This document shows, in pieces, positions 33,660 to 44,755 of a DNA stretch of 64,000 nt. Both the position numbers and the translations under genes were made by a program. Origin of the DNA: Bidens hawaiensis (lineage: Eukaryota; Streptophyta; Magnoliopsida; Asterales; Asteraceae). The stretch lies in the NCBI GenBank assembly GCA_021521415.1, contig JAIQDT010014332.1, positions 162,001 to 226,000 on the forward strand. Reading direction: 5' to 3'. Each line of letters opens with the position of its first letter. Position 1 is the first letter of the stretch. Below the pieces are notes generated by a model. It saw nothing but the letters and a program-made list of their open reading frames with translations. It was not told where the DNA came from and searched no databases.

Positions 33660-35500
33660 TTGTTAGGTTGATTTTGATGGACTCGTCATGGTGGTTCATG
33701 TTTATCGAAGATTTTAGTAGTAAGATCTCTTTCGCATGTCTTCTCATGACAGCCAATTATTTATAAATGATACGGACGTCTTGTTTGATTTTGTTTGAGC
33801 ATAATTTCTTGATGTTGAGGAATCAAAAGTAGCAAAAGCTCTGATGACTCCCTCACATCAACTATTAGGTTATCAGTTAAACCCTATCGGAGTTAATTTG
33901 TTTAAAAAAGAGTTGTGGCGAATGTGAAGCATCGGAATTCGTGGTCGGTTTTGATGGTGATATCACTGCTCACACGATCGGATCTACATCAGCGTGATTG
34001 ATATGGTAAGGTGCCTCCAAATTGAAACGACTTTTGGTTTGTGGTTAGCCTGTATTTCTCTTGAATTGTTGTTTGATTAACATCAAAAAGTTTTCACGGT
34101 AGCCTAATTTTTATTCCAAAAAGAAATGATTTGTTGTTTTTAGGGTTTGATGATAAGATTTGATTCTTTAATTTCTAGTTTAAAGGAAATTGTGCTTATG
34201 TTTGATCGTTAGGTTTAAATCAGATCACCGTTTTTTGAGTTTGATTCCGATTCCAAGACATTCATTAATTGTTTCAACTTAGAAGAAGAAGTTTTTGTAT
34301 TCATGTATTTGGGGGAAATTCAAAAGAAAGGCATGTGATCCCAAAGCGTTTGGTTCGGGTTTGTGTGTATGTTTTTGAAGGGTGTGTGTTTGTTTACCCT
34401 TTGGATCAACTTTACTTTTATTAATATTAGGGTTTAAAAAGATTATTTATTAGGAAAGTTTTCATTATCAATTCTAAATTATTATTGGTTGGTTTTATGT
34501 ATGAATCTTTTCTATTTGTCTTCCCACGACGACCGATTATTCATAAAATTGATGACATCGACGCCTCATTTAATTTTGGTTGTACAGAGCATCTTGATAT
34601 TGAGAAATTAGACAGCAAAATGACAAGTTATTAAAAAAAGAGTTATGATGAATGTGAATCATCGGGATTGCTCAATTTTTGGTCGGTTTTGACAATGATA
34701 TCGTCGCTCACACGATTAAGATATGCACCAATGTGATTAATGTCGCTGTTCTTGGGACGGTAAGTTGCCTCCAAATTTAACCAAATTTTGGTGTGTTTAT
34801 CATGAATTTATCACGATTTGTAGTTTTATTAACATTAAAAAGCTTCCGTATTAGATTAATTAACATTCCAAAAAGAAATTATTTGTTGTTTTAGGGTTTG
34901 ATGATGAGATTTGATTTCTAATATTATAATTTAAGAAAATCATGCTTATGTTATGTCATTAGGTTTATATCAGATCATCTTTCTTTTAGTTTGATTTCGA
35001 TTTTAAGACATTCATTAATTGTTTCAACGTATGTGAAGAAGTTTTTGCATACATAACCAGTTGCATTAAATGGAAATAAACTTTACTACACATATTGTAC
35101 TTAAGAAATCAAACACAATAAAAGCTTTAACGAGTCCTCACGTTTGCTATTAGGTTCCCATTACACCCTATCGAGGTCATGCATCATAAAAAGGATCTAC
35201 GACAACTGCGAAACATCAGAATTGCTCAATGTGTGGTCGGTTCTGACAACGAAATCACCGTGCCCACAATTGATGTCTACATCGGCGTGATTAAAGTCGT
35301 CGTTGTCGGGACGGTAAGTTGCCTCTAGATTAAAAAAAATATATATATGGTGTGTTTAACCCTATATCTATCTTGATTTGTAGTTTGATTGCCATAAAAA
35401 AGTTTTTGTATCAGAGTAGAAAAAAGAGGAAATGATTTATTGTTTTAGGGTTTGATGATGATATTTGGTTTTTAATTTCCTTATTTAAGTAGAAATCAAT
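33660..35500 (+). repeat. Three degenerate direct repeats, possible decayed gene fragments
   Basis: Blocks anchored at about 33918, 34649 and 35204 share, in order: a CTATTAGG...ACCCTATCG motif (copies 1 and 3), GAATGTGAAnCATCGG, TGGTCGGTTTTGA, CACACGAT, an ATC/CAGCGTGATT motif, a GGGACGGTAAGTTGCCTC motif (copies 2 and 3; GGTAAGGTGCCTCC in copy 1) and TTTAGGGTTTGATGATGA. The GTAAGT after GGGACG looks like a splice donor, and copy 3 has a short open frame before it. Spacing is about 730 and 555 bp. I do not recognise any protein family. Confidence 0.6.
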
Positions 35501-35603
35501 ACGGTTTTTAATGAACTAGCGTCATACAATATCATACTAATAATTCGTTTATTGTAACTATCATGAACATATAGAGATTCACTCCAACAGATGGTATTAT
35601 ATG

Positions 35604-36850
35604 TGTCACACCCCAAACTATGGCCTAGGCTATGACCCAATGTTGGTACCATTTTTGTAGTTAATCAGAGTTACGAGTTACCCATAAAGTTTACAAAAGA
35701 TTGTTTGTTATAAACCACCAATCATGTTTTGATATTTAACAAAATAATATGAGCCATCAGATCACCTAGTGATCGCTTCGTCTTTCTCAAGCGCATAATC
35801 TTCATTACCTGTAAAATAGTTTAAAAATATGTCAGCAACACATGTTGGTGAATAAGCTGACGCATAAAATATTTTATTTACTTAATTATTCATCGAGACA
35901 TAACTTAGGTCTTGGCCCATCGTGGCTTAAGAATAATCAAGTTAAAAAGTAAATCACAACTACAAACTTAAGCTCAACTCGAAACCGCTCAACAAACACC
36001 GCAACGTTCGAGGTTACTTAGCTACCATCGATATACACATGATTACCCTCTCTCACATAACTTAAGTCTGGCCCGTCATGACGGAGGCATAACCAGGTGC
36101 CGCGCGGTGTGTCCACTGTCTACCACATATGAAAGGATCCAGACAAACGTACACGATAACCTGAGGGCTAGCGATTACTTTTGTTCATAATGTTTTAGAG
36201 ATACTTAATTTCATGTAATCAACTTAATTGACTCTATTAAACTTAGTTAAAAGTTTGGGGCATATTCACCTTTTAAAAGGATCAGTTTCACTTCACTAAT
36301 AGACTTGTCTTTGCTATATCGGACCTATAGTACGAGTATAACCATTTGTTATTACTAGATCAATAATCTAGCTTACGACCTTTAGTCTCTTTTTGTATAA
36401 TCTTTACCTCGATTATATTTTCTTTTCGAACCTTTGGTTCAAAATAACTTTTCTTTATTTAAACATATTTGAACCTTTAGGTCGATTATTTGTAATTCTA
36501 AACACTTCGTTTCTTTAAACGTATACCTCATTTCTTTATTTATTATTCAAGAACTTTTAAAATAATATTTCATTAATAACAAAGAATTATATTTATATCA
36601 ATATTTCTTATTTATATTTTATTCTCGAGGTATCGAGTATACCCTCGACTAGGGTCTAAGCTTATTTTAATATTAAGATAATATTTACTCGGGCAGAACC
36701 CCTACCTTGATTTAGTTTATATTTTCTAGACTCTCGGACAGCACCTCTACGCTTGCACGTTTATCGAGAAAGCTTTGTCAACACTTCTTTTGGAACGCAA
36801 ATCGAGGTACGCCGGTCTTCGGATTTTGTCGGTACGGCAAACTTCATGCG
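35604..36850 (-). repeat. LTR remnant of a Gypsy-type element (minus orientation)
   Basis: Starts TGTCACACCCCAAACTATGG; read on the minus strand this is an LTR 3' end (GGGGTGTGACA), a common plant Gypsy terminus. The body holds two copies of a CATAACTTA(A/G)GTC(T)GGCCC motif near 35890 and 36057. No partner LTR or coding region. The right limit is uncertain. Confidence 0.5.
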
Positions 36851-36970
36851 ACATTCGTGCATGTAAAAAATAGAAAAACAAAATTATAAATTTTTTTTTG
36901 AAACTTATAATAATTACTTAGTCAGCTTCCATCACATTCGTTATAGTATTAAAACTTATGAAAAAACAAA

Positions 36971-37856
36971 ATTGGCATTCGGTGAATATACATTATGTTC
37001 ATTACCGTACGATAATTAAACAAAAAAATGTCAACAACCACTAAGGTGCCACCAAATGATCCAATAGGGAGCCTTGCGACATCAAAGTTGTCTTTTATAC
37101 TATATAACTAGGTAGGATCCCGGCGCATTGTAGTCGAGGTGAATGCGATTAGAGGTGAATTCAATTAATGCTACGAAACTGGAAATAAACCAAAAAAAAA
37201 ACTTTGTTAACACCCAAATATAACAACTTAACATAACAAAAACTGCATTTTGCAGTGGCGAACCGACAGCACTTCGTTTGGTATCTTATTGCGTGCCGAA
37301 AGTAAAGTAAAACATAGATTCATCCACACCTAAAAGCAACAATTTAACATATATAAAATATAAAAAATGTGACAAAGAAAAAAAAAGCACGCGTGTTGCA
37401 GTTGCGAAACAAAATTGGATTCGGTGAATTTACATTATGTTCGTTACCGTACGATAATTAAACAAAAAAAAATGTCAACAACCACTAAGGTGCCACCAAA
37501 TGATCCAATAGGGAGCCTTGCGACATCAAAGTTGTCTTTTATACTATATAACTAGGTAGGATCCCGACGCATTGTAGTCGAGGTGAATGCAATTCGAGGT
37601 GAATTCAATTAGTGCTACGAAACTGGAAATAAACCAAAAAAAAAAACTTTGTTAACACCCAAATATAACAAATTAACATAACAAAAACTGCATTTTGCAG
37701 TGGCGAACCGACAACACGTCGTTTGGTATCTTATTGCGTGCCGAAAGTAAAGTAAAACATAGATTCATCCACACCTGAAAGCAACAATTTAACATATATA
37801 AAATATAAAAAATGTGACAAAGAAAAAAAACATGCGTGTTGCAGTTGCGAAAATAA
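36971..37856. repeat. 443-bp tandem duplication
   Basis: Unit 1 starts at 36971 (ATTGGCATTCGGTG) and unit 2 at 37414 (ATTGGATTCGGTGA). They are nearly identical over the whole length, including ACCACTAAGGTGCCACC and TAGGTAGGATCCC. Each unit ends GTTGCAGTTGCGAAA. No coding content. Confidence 0.92.
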
Positions 37857-39250
37857 TATGAATTCGTTGATTCCGGTATCGACGGACAAAAAAACACGCG
37901 ATAGAAAAACTTGTACGTTGCATTCATGTGTTGACGCGAACTCAATCGGAATCGACGTTGCCGGCACTAAATTCTACAAAGAAAACCACTTGTTTGTGGC
38001 GAACCTACATGAGTTAGGTCAGTATAAGGTTACGACACGAAAATTAAAACATTATCCACACCTAAAACACTATAAACTAACATATTTTTTAAAATAAAAG
38101 CCACGGCAAAAACAAGTATACGCGCATAGCGGTTGCGACTAACGTGAATTTGTCCAGAATCAACGAACAAAAAATCTTGCAACAAAAAAAACTCACGTTT
38201 TACGACGTCTGACCAACACGAAGTTAAAAATAAAAAAACAAATAAAAAAGGATCGACCAACCACATGAGACCACGTGGACCCATCATGTGGTTGTTTCAC
38301 CAAACTTCTCAATTACTATGTATAATAATTATTATTATTATAATTGTAAGATATATATCATCTTGACTTTGGAAGAATCGAATAAATTTTAAGTAAAATT
38401 ATACTTAACTAGTTTTTATTCGAAGCAATGCGCCGGGGCAGTTGGGATATATTTATATACCTGTCCCGTCCTGTCGCGTTTTGAAATGCGGATTTGGTTG
38501 GTATGGGTTAGGTTCGTTAAGATAGTGACACTAAATTAAAAAAAATGTGTACGTTAACACAAAAACAGTAGTGACGTTCGTATAACTAAAAATTAACATG
38601 TTAAAAAGTTCGGTCGGTATTGATCACGTTCGTAACGATACTAGAATTAAAAACAAAAAATAAACTTGTCAAATTAACATATAAAAAATAAAAAAAAATT
38701 TATAATGATGTTTGTTTGGTCAATAAAACCCGGACGTTGGTAAAACCCAAGCGTCATGATGGCGAGTCTACGCGAATTCAGTTAGTATCGGTTGCGTTTG
38801 TTAATTACTGTATAAACAATTTTGGTAAAATCCAATCGTTAAAACCTAAAAATGATAATTTCGTCAAATTAACATATAACAAAATATTTAAAATGACTCT
38901 ATTCGGTTGGTAAAACCGGAGCGTTGCGGCCCCGGTGTTGCGACAGTGAGTTGGTAAAAGCTGGGCATTGGTAAACACAAACATTGTCAGTCTCAGACAT
39001 TGCAGTGGTAAGTCGATGTAAATTCAATTGGTTTTGATTACTTTCGTTACGTAAAAAAAGTCAATAAAACCCGAGCGTTGTCGGTCCCGGACGTTATAGC
39101 AGCAAGTCGTCGCAAATTTGGTCGATTTCGTTAACGTTCGTTAAGATATCAGAACTAAAATAATAATTAAAAAAATACATGTAGTCAACGGTGTGGTGCC
39201 GCTTGGACCAATAAAAGGTCTAGCGGCACCAAACTTTCAAATTATTTTAT
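37857..39250. repeat. Degenerate extensions of the tandem repeat family
   Basis: Continues with ever more diverged versions of the upstream unit (CCACACCTAAAACACTATAA; AACATATAA; GTGAATTTG). Then a set of AAACC(C/G)GAGCGTTG...TTGCGACAGTGAGT motifs with repeated GTTCGTTA. A short stretch is shared between about 38240-38345 and 39185-39290. No gene is seen; the short ORFs here look like chance. Confidence 0.5.
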
Positions 39251-39514
39251 AGTAATAATAATAATTATTATTGAAATTAATAAGTATATATTGTATTTAA
39301 TATATTTTATGCTTTTAATGCCAAGTAGTTTTAAAGTATAACTAGATTTAAAGATTTTACTAAAATGAATTTTCACATAATCTCTTGTTATTAATTACTA
39401 CTTCCGATCATGTCACGCTTGCTTATTTACAATTAAGTATATTCATAAACAAGTCGGATCTTACCATTTTTGACCGGAAGTAGAATTCCATATATTTTTC
39501 AAGTTATTCTTCGA

Positions 39515-40636
39515 ATATGTTTGGCAAAACTAGCTGGTAGCCGTAGCTGGAAGCTGGTGGCTGGAAGCTTGAAGCTGTTAGCTGGAAGCTGGTGGCTGGT
39601 AGCTTAAAGCTGTAGCTTTTTAGATACATTTAGATGTTTGGTAGAGTAGCTGGAACTTTTAATAAATGTATAAAATTACTAAAATGGGCATAACTAAAAA
39701 CAATAATAGTAAGTGTATTTATTTTAGAAGGTTATTTAAGTAAATTGGAATCCTAAAAGCTTGTAGCTCTTTCTAAACGCTATTAGTAGGGGTGAGCAAA
39801 AAACGGTTCAGAACCGTCAGAACCGAGGAACCGGAACCGAACCGGTGCCTCAGAACCGCTAATGTATGTATCGGTTCGGTTCTCGGTTCTCAAAATTTGC
39901 ATTAAATGGTTTCCGGTTCGGTTCCGGGTAAAACCGGCGGTTCTAGACTTGGAACCGAAGAACTGGAATATTCAATACGTTTTAAATTATAAATTTACCA
40001 ATCCCCATTTTTATAAAATAACTTATTAACCGCATCCATTCAATCATTTTTTGATTCAAATCTTCTTTCTTTTCGTTCAAGAACTAGCAACCATGATTAA
40101 TTTTGATTTAAACTATCATGGTAATTTAATATAGAATGATATGATCTATTAATCTATCGTTGCTAATGATTTATTAACTTCAACACTTAGGTTTTAATAA
40201 CGGATGTTCATGTTCTAATCTAAATTAGTTTTATCGTGAAAGAAGACGTATAATTGTATAAACTTGTTTTGCAATTTGCAAAGTTTGCATAACTCATTTG
40301 ATAAATAAAATGATCGAAACGGTTCTAGCCAGAACTGCTTAGCGAGAACCGGTTTTAGCGGTTCTGGAACCGAACCGGTTTACTATAAGAGGTTCAGGTT
40401 CCGGTTCTATTTTTCACGAATTTTCGGTTCCGGTTCATTTCCGGTTTCGGTTCGGTTCTTGCGGTTCTGAACCGTTGCACATCCCTAGCTATTAGTAGAA
40501 GCTTTAGGCTTTAAGCTTTTTCTCCTGACTTAAAAGCTTCAAGCTCCTTGAACCAAACAAGGCTTTTAATTGAATAGGAGTTTTTTCTTAAAAACTTGAA
40601 GCTTGAAGCTCCTAAAAGCTTCATGCCAAACATGCC
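39515..40636. mobile_element. hAT-like MITE with AGCTTGAAGCT subterminal repeats (outer)
   Basis: The left end ATGTTTGGCA is the reverse complement of the right end TGCCAAACAT. Many copies of AGCTGGTAGC/GGAAGCTTGAAGCT-type motifs crowd both subterminal zones (39530-39615 and 40495-40625), as in non-autonomous hAT elements. About 420 bp excluding the nested element. I could not read a clean 8-bp target duplication. No ORF. Confidence 0.65.
39787..40487. mobile_element. hAT-type MITE nested in the outer MITE (701 bp)
   Basis: Ends TAGGGGTGAGCAA and TTGCACATCCCTA form imperfect TIRs. GCTATTAG is present on both sides (39779-39786, 40488-40495), the 8-bp target duplication of hAT elements. The subterminal zones are dense in CGGTTC/GAACCG motifs. 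Non-coding. Confidence 0.88.
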
Positions 40637-41450
40637 CTTCATGTTAACTAACCTATTTACATACAACACCCTAACATGAACAATTCTTCACATTTGATTT
40701 CTTTATTTTTTTTTTCTTTTTCATTTTATAACATCATCTTTATATATTTACTACTCTATCTCTTATTTATATATATATCTCTATCTTTATAACTAACAAA
40801 TAAAAAGACTTAAAAACACTTGTCATCATTCTTAGTTATTTAATGTTATCTCCCTCTCTTATTTAATGATGGCATTAATTATAATAAATTAATACTTAAT
40901 TATGGGTAGTTATTATAATACTATATTTGTCACTAGCTTTAATGCACGTGTATTACACGAAATTTCTCAAATGAAAAAAATAGTAAAATCTATTATTTGA
41001 AATAATGTCACGAAATTAAAGGTAAAAGGAATTAAATATATATAGTACAAACAATAAAAATGCTAGAATCTCAATTTACATTCATATGGAAAACATAAAA
41101 ACGAATTAAGTATTGCTATGAGTTCAATGCCACTATGAGTTCGAAGTAGCAGTCAAACATATTCAAATGAATTCACAGCAATAATAAAACAAAAAAATTA
41201 GAAGTACATGGAATGATTTGATACATGTCATGTAAAAGTAACTGCTATGCAAAAGTTGTTTTTGTATGTGATCATATTTCTTTTGTTGAAACTGATTATG
41301 TGATAGGTGTTCATGAAGTAAAAAAAAGGAATTGACTGTCGGATTTATAACTTTTCAGCAAAAAATATGAATTGTAGGACTCAAAATTTTTAGTTATAGT
41401 TAATCATGGTTTTAATGTTTAAAAGTTTTTTTTTAAAAGATTATGTTTAG
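40637..41450. other. AT-rich intergenic DNA
   Basis: No ORF, repeat border or RNA gene recognised. Confidence 0.55.
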
Positions 41451-43090
41451 TGTAAGGTCCCTGTCCCGATGCCCTACTTTAGCGTTGGATTTACTCATAA
41501 ACACAATTCTAAATATCAGAGTTAAATAAAACTTTTCGCGGAATATAAAACTTCACCCATATAATACATAACATGCCAAACTTTGTCTTAACATCATTCA
41601 AATTTGTCTTTTAAAGTAAAAACATAATTAAATATAACAACATAACATTCTTATCAAGATGTCAGTATCTTCAGTCCAATGTCATGTGTCTTCTTCATTC
41701 AAGCTAGCTGCCTTAGCCTATTCACCTGCGTGCATACTAAAAGTCAGCTACGCTGAGCGAGTTCTAGATAATCAGCTTACATATATACATTCACATACTT
41801 ACATATATACATATTCGAAGGTACATAATACATAGTTGACCTGCGCACCTTCTTTTCATACATACATACCTTCATTCTTTCATGCTCTCGTACTACATGC
41901 ATAACTACCTTTACCATCTCATTTATTATTATGGTCTGGTTCCTTCTATCTCAGATATTATTAGGATCTGGTCCCTTCTATCTCAGATATTATCAGGGTC
42001 TGGCCCCTTATTTCCATACAACCATACATACATTACTTTACATATACATTTCATTATATACTTTCGTACATACTCCTAACCTCATACATATATCAGTCAT
42101 ACACATTCATATATCATACACTTACCACTTAAGGTAAGTGTATTAATTAATCACATTAAGTATGCACACATCCCTGAAACACATAACAAGGTAATGGGGT
42201 AAGAAACTCACTTGAGTCTTGTTCCTTTATGAGTTTACAGTGATACCCCTCCTTAGTTATGCATGGCTAACTGTGTAATAATTATAGTATGAGTTAACTA
42301 CTTCTAACTATCATACTTCTAAGTTATTGTAACCCCTAGCTACTGGGGTTCGGGGGGCAGTGCCCTGGCAGCGGAGTCTAGGGGCAGCAACCCCTAGCAG
42401 GGTCCAAGGGGCAGAGCCCTTGGCTGGGGTCGAGCAGAAGTTTGACCTTACTAAAAAGTCACCAGAAAAACTGAAGTGTGAACCAATCTAATTGCACAGT
42501 TCTAATCGAATGGCATAATCTAATCGAATGACAATTCTAATCGACTGATAGATTCTAATCGAATGGCAATTCTAATCGAATGACAAATTCTAATCGAATG
42601 ACAAATTTTAATCGAATGATAGTTCTAATTAAATGCCCATTCGATTCGATTACTTTCCAATTCAATTCGATTACAATTTGATTCGATTACTTTTCAATTC
42701 GATTCAATGACTTTCTGATTTGATTACTTTTCTAATCATTTCGATTACTTCATGATTCGATTACTTTTCTAATTGATTCGATTACTTCCTTATTCGATTA
42801 CTTTTCTAATCGATTCGATTACTTTCTGATTCAATTACTTTTCTAATTGATTCGATTACTTTTCTTTTGAATCAATTTTCCTAAGGGTTGGATTCACATA
42901 GGGTTTCCTTCTCATCACTTTCCAGCATTCCCTTTTGACTTATTTTGCCCGTCTTTCATAAGAAACGAGCCTTGGTGTATAACGACATCGTTTTCTTCCA
43001 ATAACCCGGTCCAAACGTTGCCTGTTTGTCCCGATTCATTCTAAAACATCTAGTTAACGTTCATGTTTATATTTTTCTTGTATAAAAATG
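41451..43090 (-). repeat. Inverted LTR fragment of the TGTAAC...CCTTACA Gypsy family
   Basis: Starts TGTAAGGTCCCTG, and the first 110 bp are a clear reverse complement of the end of the LTR at 48477-50806. Further shared blocks, all inverted: the palindromic CACTTACCACTTAAGG (about 42120), a GC-rich block (42330-42425) and a TCGAAT-type satellite zone. The 5' end of this LTR (TGTAACATCC) is missing on the right, where Athila sequence begins. It contains a short tandem repeat with TCAGATATTAT(T/C)A (41945-42005) and AATCGAATGACAATTCT-type repeats (42480-42880). Confidence 0.72.
42480..42880. repeat. TCGAAT / ATTCGATTAC short tandem array in LTR
   Basis: Irregular array of TAATCGAATGACAATTC units (to about 42640), then TTCGATTACTTTTCTAA units in the complementary sense, giving a large imperfect inverted repeat. 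Confidence 0.85.
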
Positions 43091-43103
43091 CCTAATTTGC
43101 CTT

Positions 43104-44755
43104 AGTATCAAATCTAAAGCAGAGGCATGGTACTTCTTCCAAGTCAGTAAAGTCAGTCACGAGTGAGTCTGAAAGAATTGCTGAGTTAGAACGTGAACTG
43201 GCTGGGTACAGAAAGGGTAAGAAGAAAGAAGTCGGGAAAGATGGAGTGAAATTCCCAGTTTGTGAAGATTGTGAGAACTCGGGCATAAGGTAGAAAATTG
43301 CCCTGAGTTTGATGATGACGAGGAGGATAAGCCCGAAGAAGTTAATTATGCTTACGGAGATTCCAATGGTCAAGGGTTGAATTCAAACACATATCACCCG
43401 CGCTTGAGGAATCACCCGAATTTTTGTTACGAGAACGCGTCTACACAGTTAAACCCGAACATTCAGGGATCGAACCGGAACAAATCGCAGGGAAATTACC
43501 GCCAAGGTGGTCAACAGGGTTCGTATGATCAGAATCGGGGGTATAACAGAGACGGTAACCGGGGTGGAAATTCATCGGGTAATCAGGACCAACAGAGGAG
43601 GTCCTCGGGAAATGCGGATGAGTCGGTACACTCAAAGTTGGATGCATTGATGAAGATTATGACAGATCATAAGGCTGAAATGAAGAAACAATTTGAGTTA
43701 CATGATAAGTTAGCAGAGGCAGTGTCAAAGCAGATTAGTCACTCGCAGCAGATATGGAAAAGTTGCAAAAGAGTGCATGTCAACTCCTGAGTGATACTAC
43801 AATTAACCCGAACCAATACTGCTCAAGCGCCAAGAAGGGAAACAATGTGCACATCAATGCTGTAAGTCTTTTACCTCATTTTGAAATTTCTGGTGTTGAA
43901 GTTGATTCACCACCACTGTTTGTTGAAGGGGAGGTGGAAGATGTTAGTGGCGAGAGTGATTGTGTCGGTCAAAATGAATCAATTTTTCAAAATGAATCAG
44001 AACCAAAAACAAACGAAATGTCTTTTTGTGAAAATTGCACATGTGAAAAATGCTTAAATGGTAAATTGACCACCATGAGAGATTACGAAGTGGAGAATAA
44101 TACCACCTCAAGTAAACTCCAAGACCCGGGAGTGCCGCTTTTATCAATTCAAATTGGGAAATTTAATACTGATCAGGCACTTCTAGATCTTGGAGCATGT
44201 GTTAGTATCATGCTCGATAGTTTATATGATCAGCATGTCTTTGGCAGGTTAGAAAGGGTAAACACCACCGTGGTGTTGGCGGACCAAACTCATACACTCC
44301 CTCGGGGGATGGTGACTAATGTAATGGTTCAGGTGGAAGAATTTTTCTACCCTGTTGACTTTCTTTTACTTGACTATGCTAAACGTGTCAATAATACACA
44401 ACCACAAGTCATATTGGGTAGGCCATTCCTTGCCACATCACATGCGGAAATTGATTGTGCTAAGGGGGTTTTGGGAATCAAGTGTGAAGACCGTGATAAA
44501 CGGTTACTATTGTTTGAAAATGCTATTAACCCTCTTGTTGACAAGTGTGTATCCTTGGACAAGGATCACACGGAAGAGGAATGTTTTGTGACTGACTGGA
44601 TAGATAAGAGGGGATTTAAGAAACAACAGAGTGAGAAGGTGGAAGAGAAATGTATTCGACCATGGAAGAAGAAAGTGAGACATCCACCCAACCAAAATGA
44701 TCGAGAGTGGAGATTGAGAATGATCTGGCCAGATCCTGGCCTATCGGAAGACTGA
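43104..44755 (+). pseudogene. Athila-type Gag (C-terminal part) and aspartic protease
   Basis: Athila lineage of Ty3/Gypsy. The Gag C-terminal region includes the characteristic VNYAYGD and HPRLRNHPNFCYEN, an Asn/Gly/Arg-rich basic tail and a coiled region (LDALMKIMTDHKAEMKKQFE). Frameshifts lie near 43290 and 43755. The protease follows: LLDLGACVSIML active site, PRGMVTNVMVQV, FFYPVDFLLLD, QVILGRPFLATSHAEIDC. The frame then ends after WKKKVRHPP with a stop. The Gag N-terminus is missing. No RT, RNase H or integrase follows before the LTR at 47346, so this is a gag-protease-only derivative. Confidence 0.85.

Noticed and set aside
37673..38287. Several 65-90-codon ORFs in the tandem repeat area
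   Set aside because: Low-complexity, not conserved between repeat units, no domain; chance frames.
41882..42137. Overlapping 65-68-codon ORFs rich in Tyr/Ile
   Set aside because: They translate a short tandem repeat in the inverted LTR.
43092..43373. Minus-strand 93-codon ORF
   Set aside because: Antisense shadow of the Athila Gag segment.
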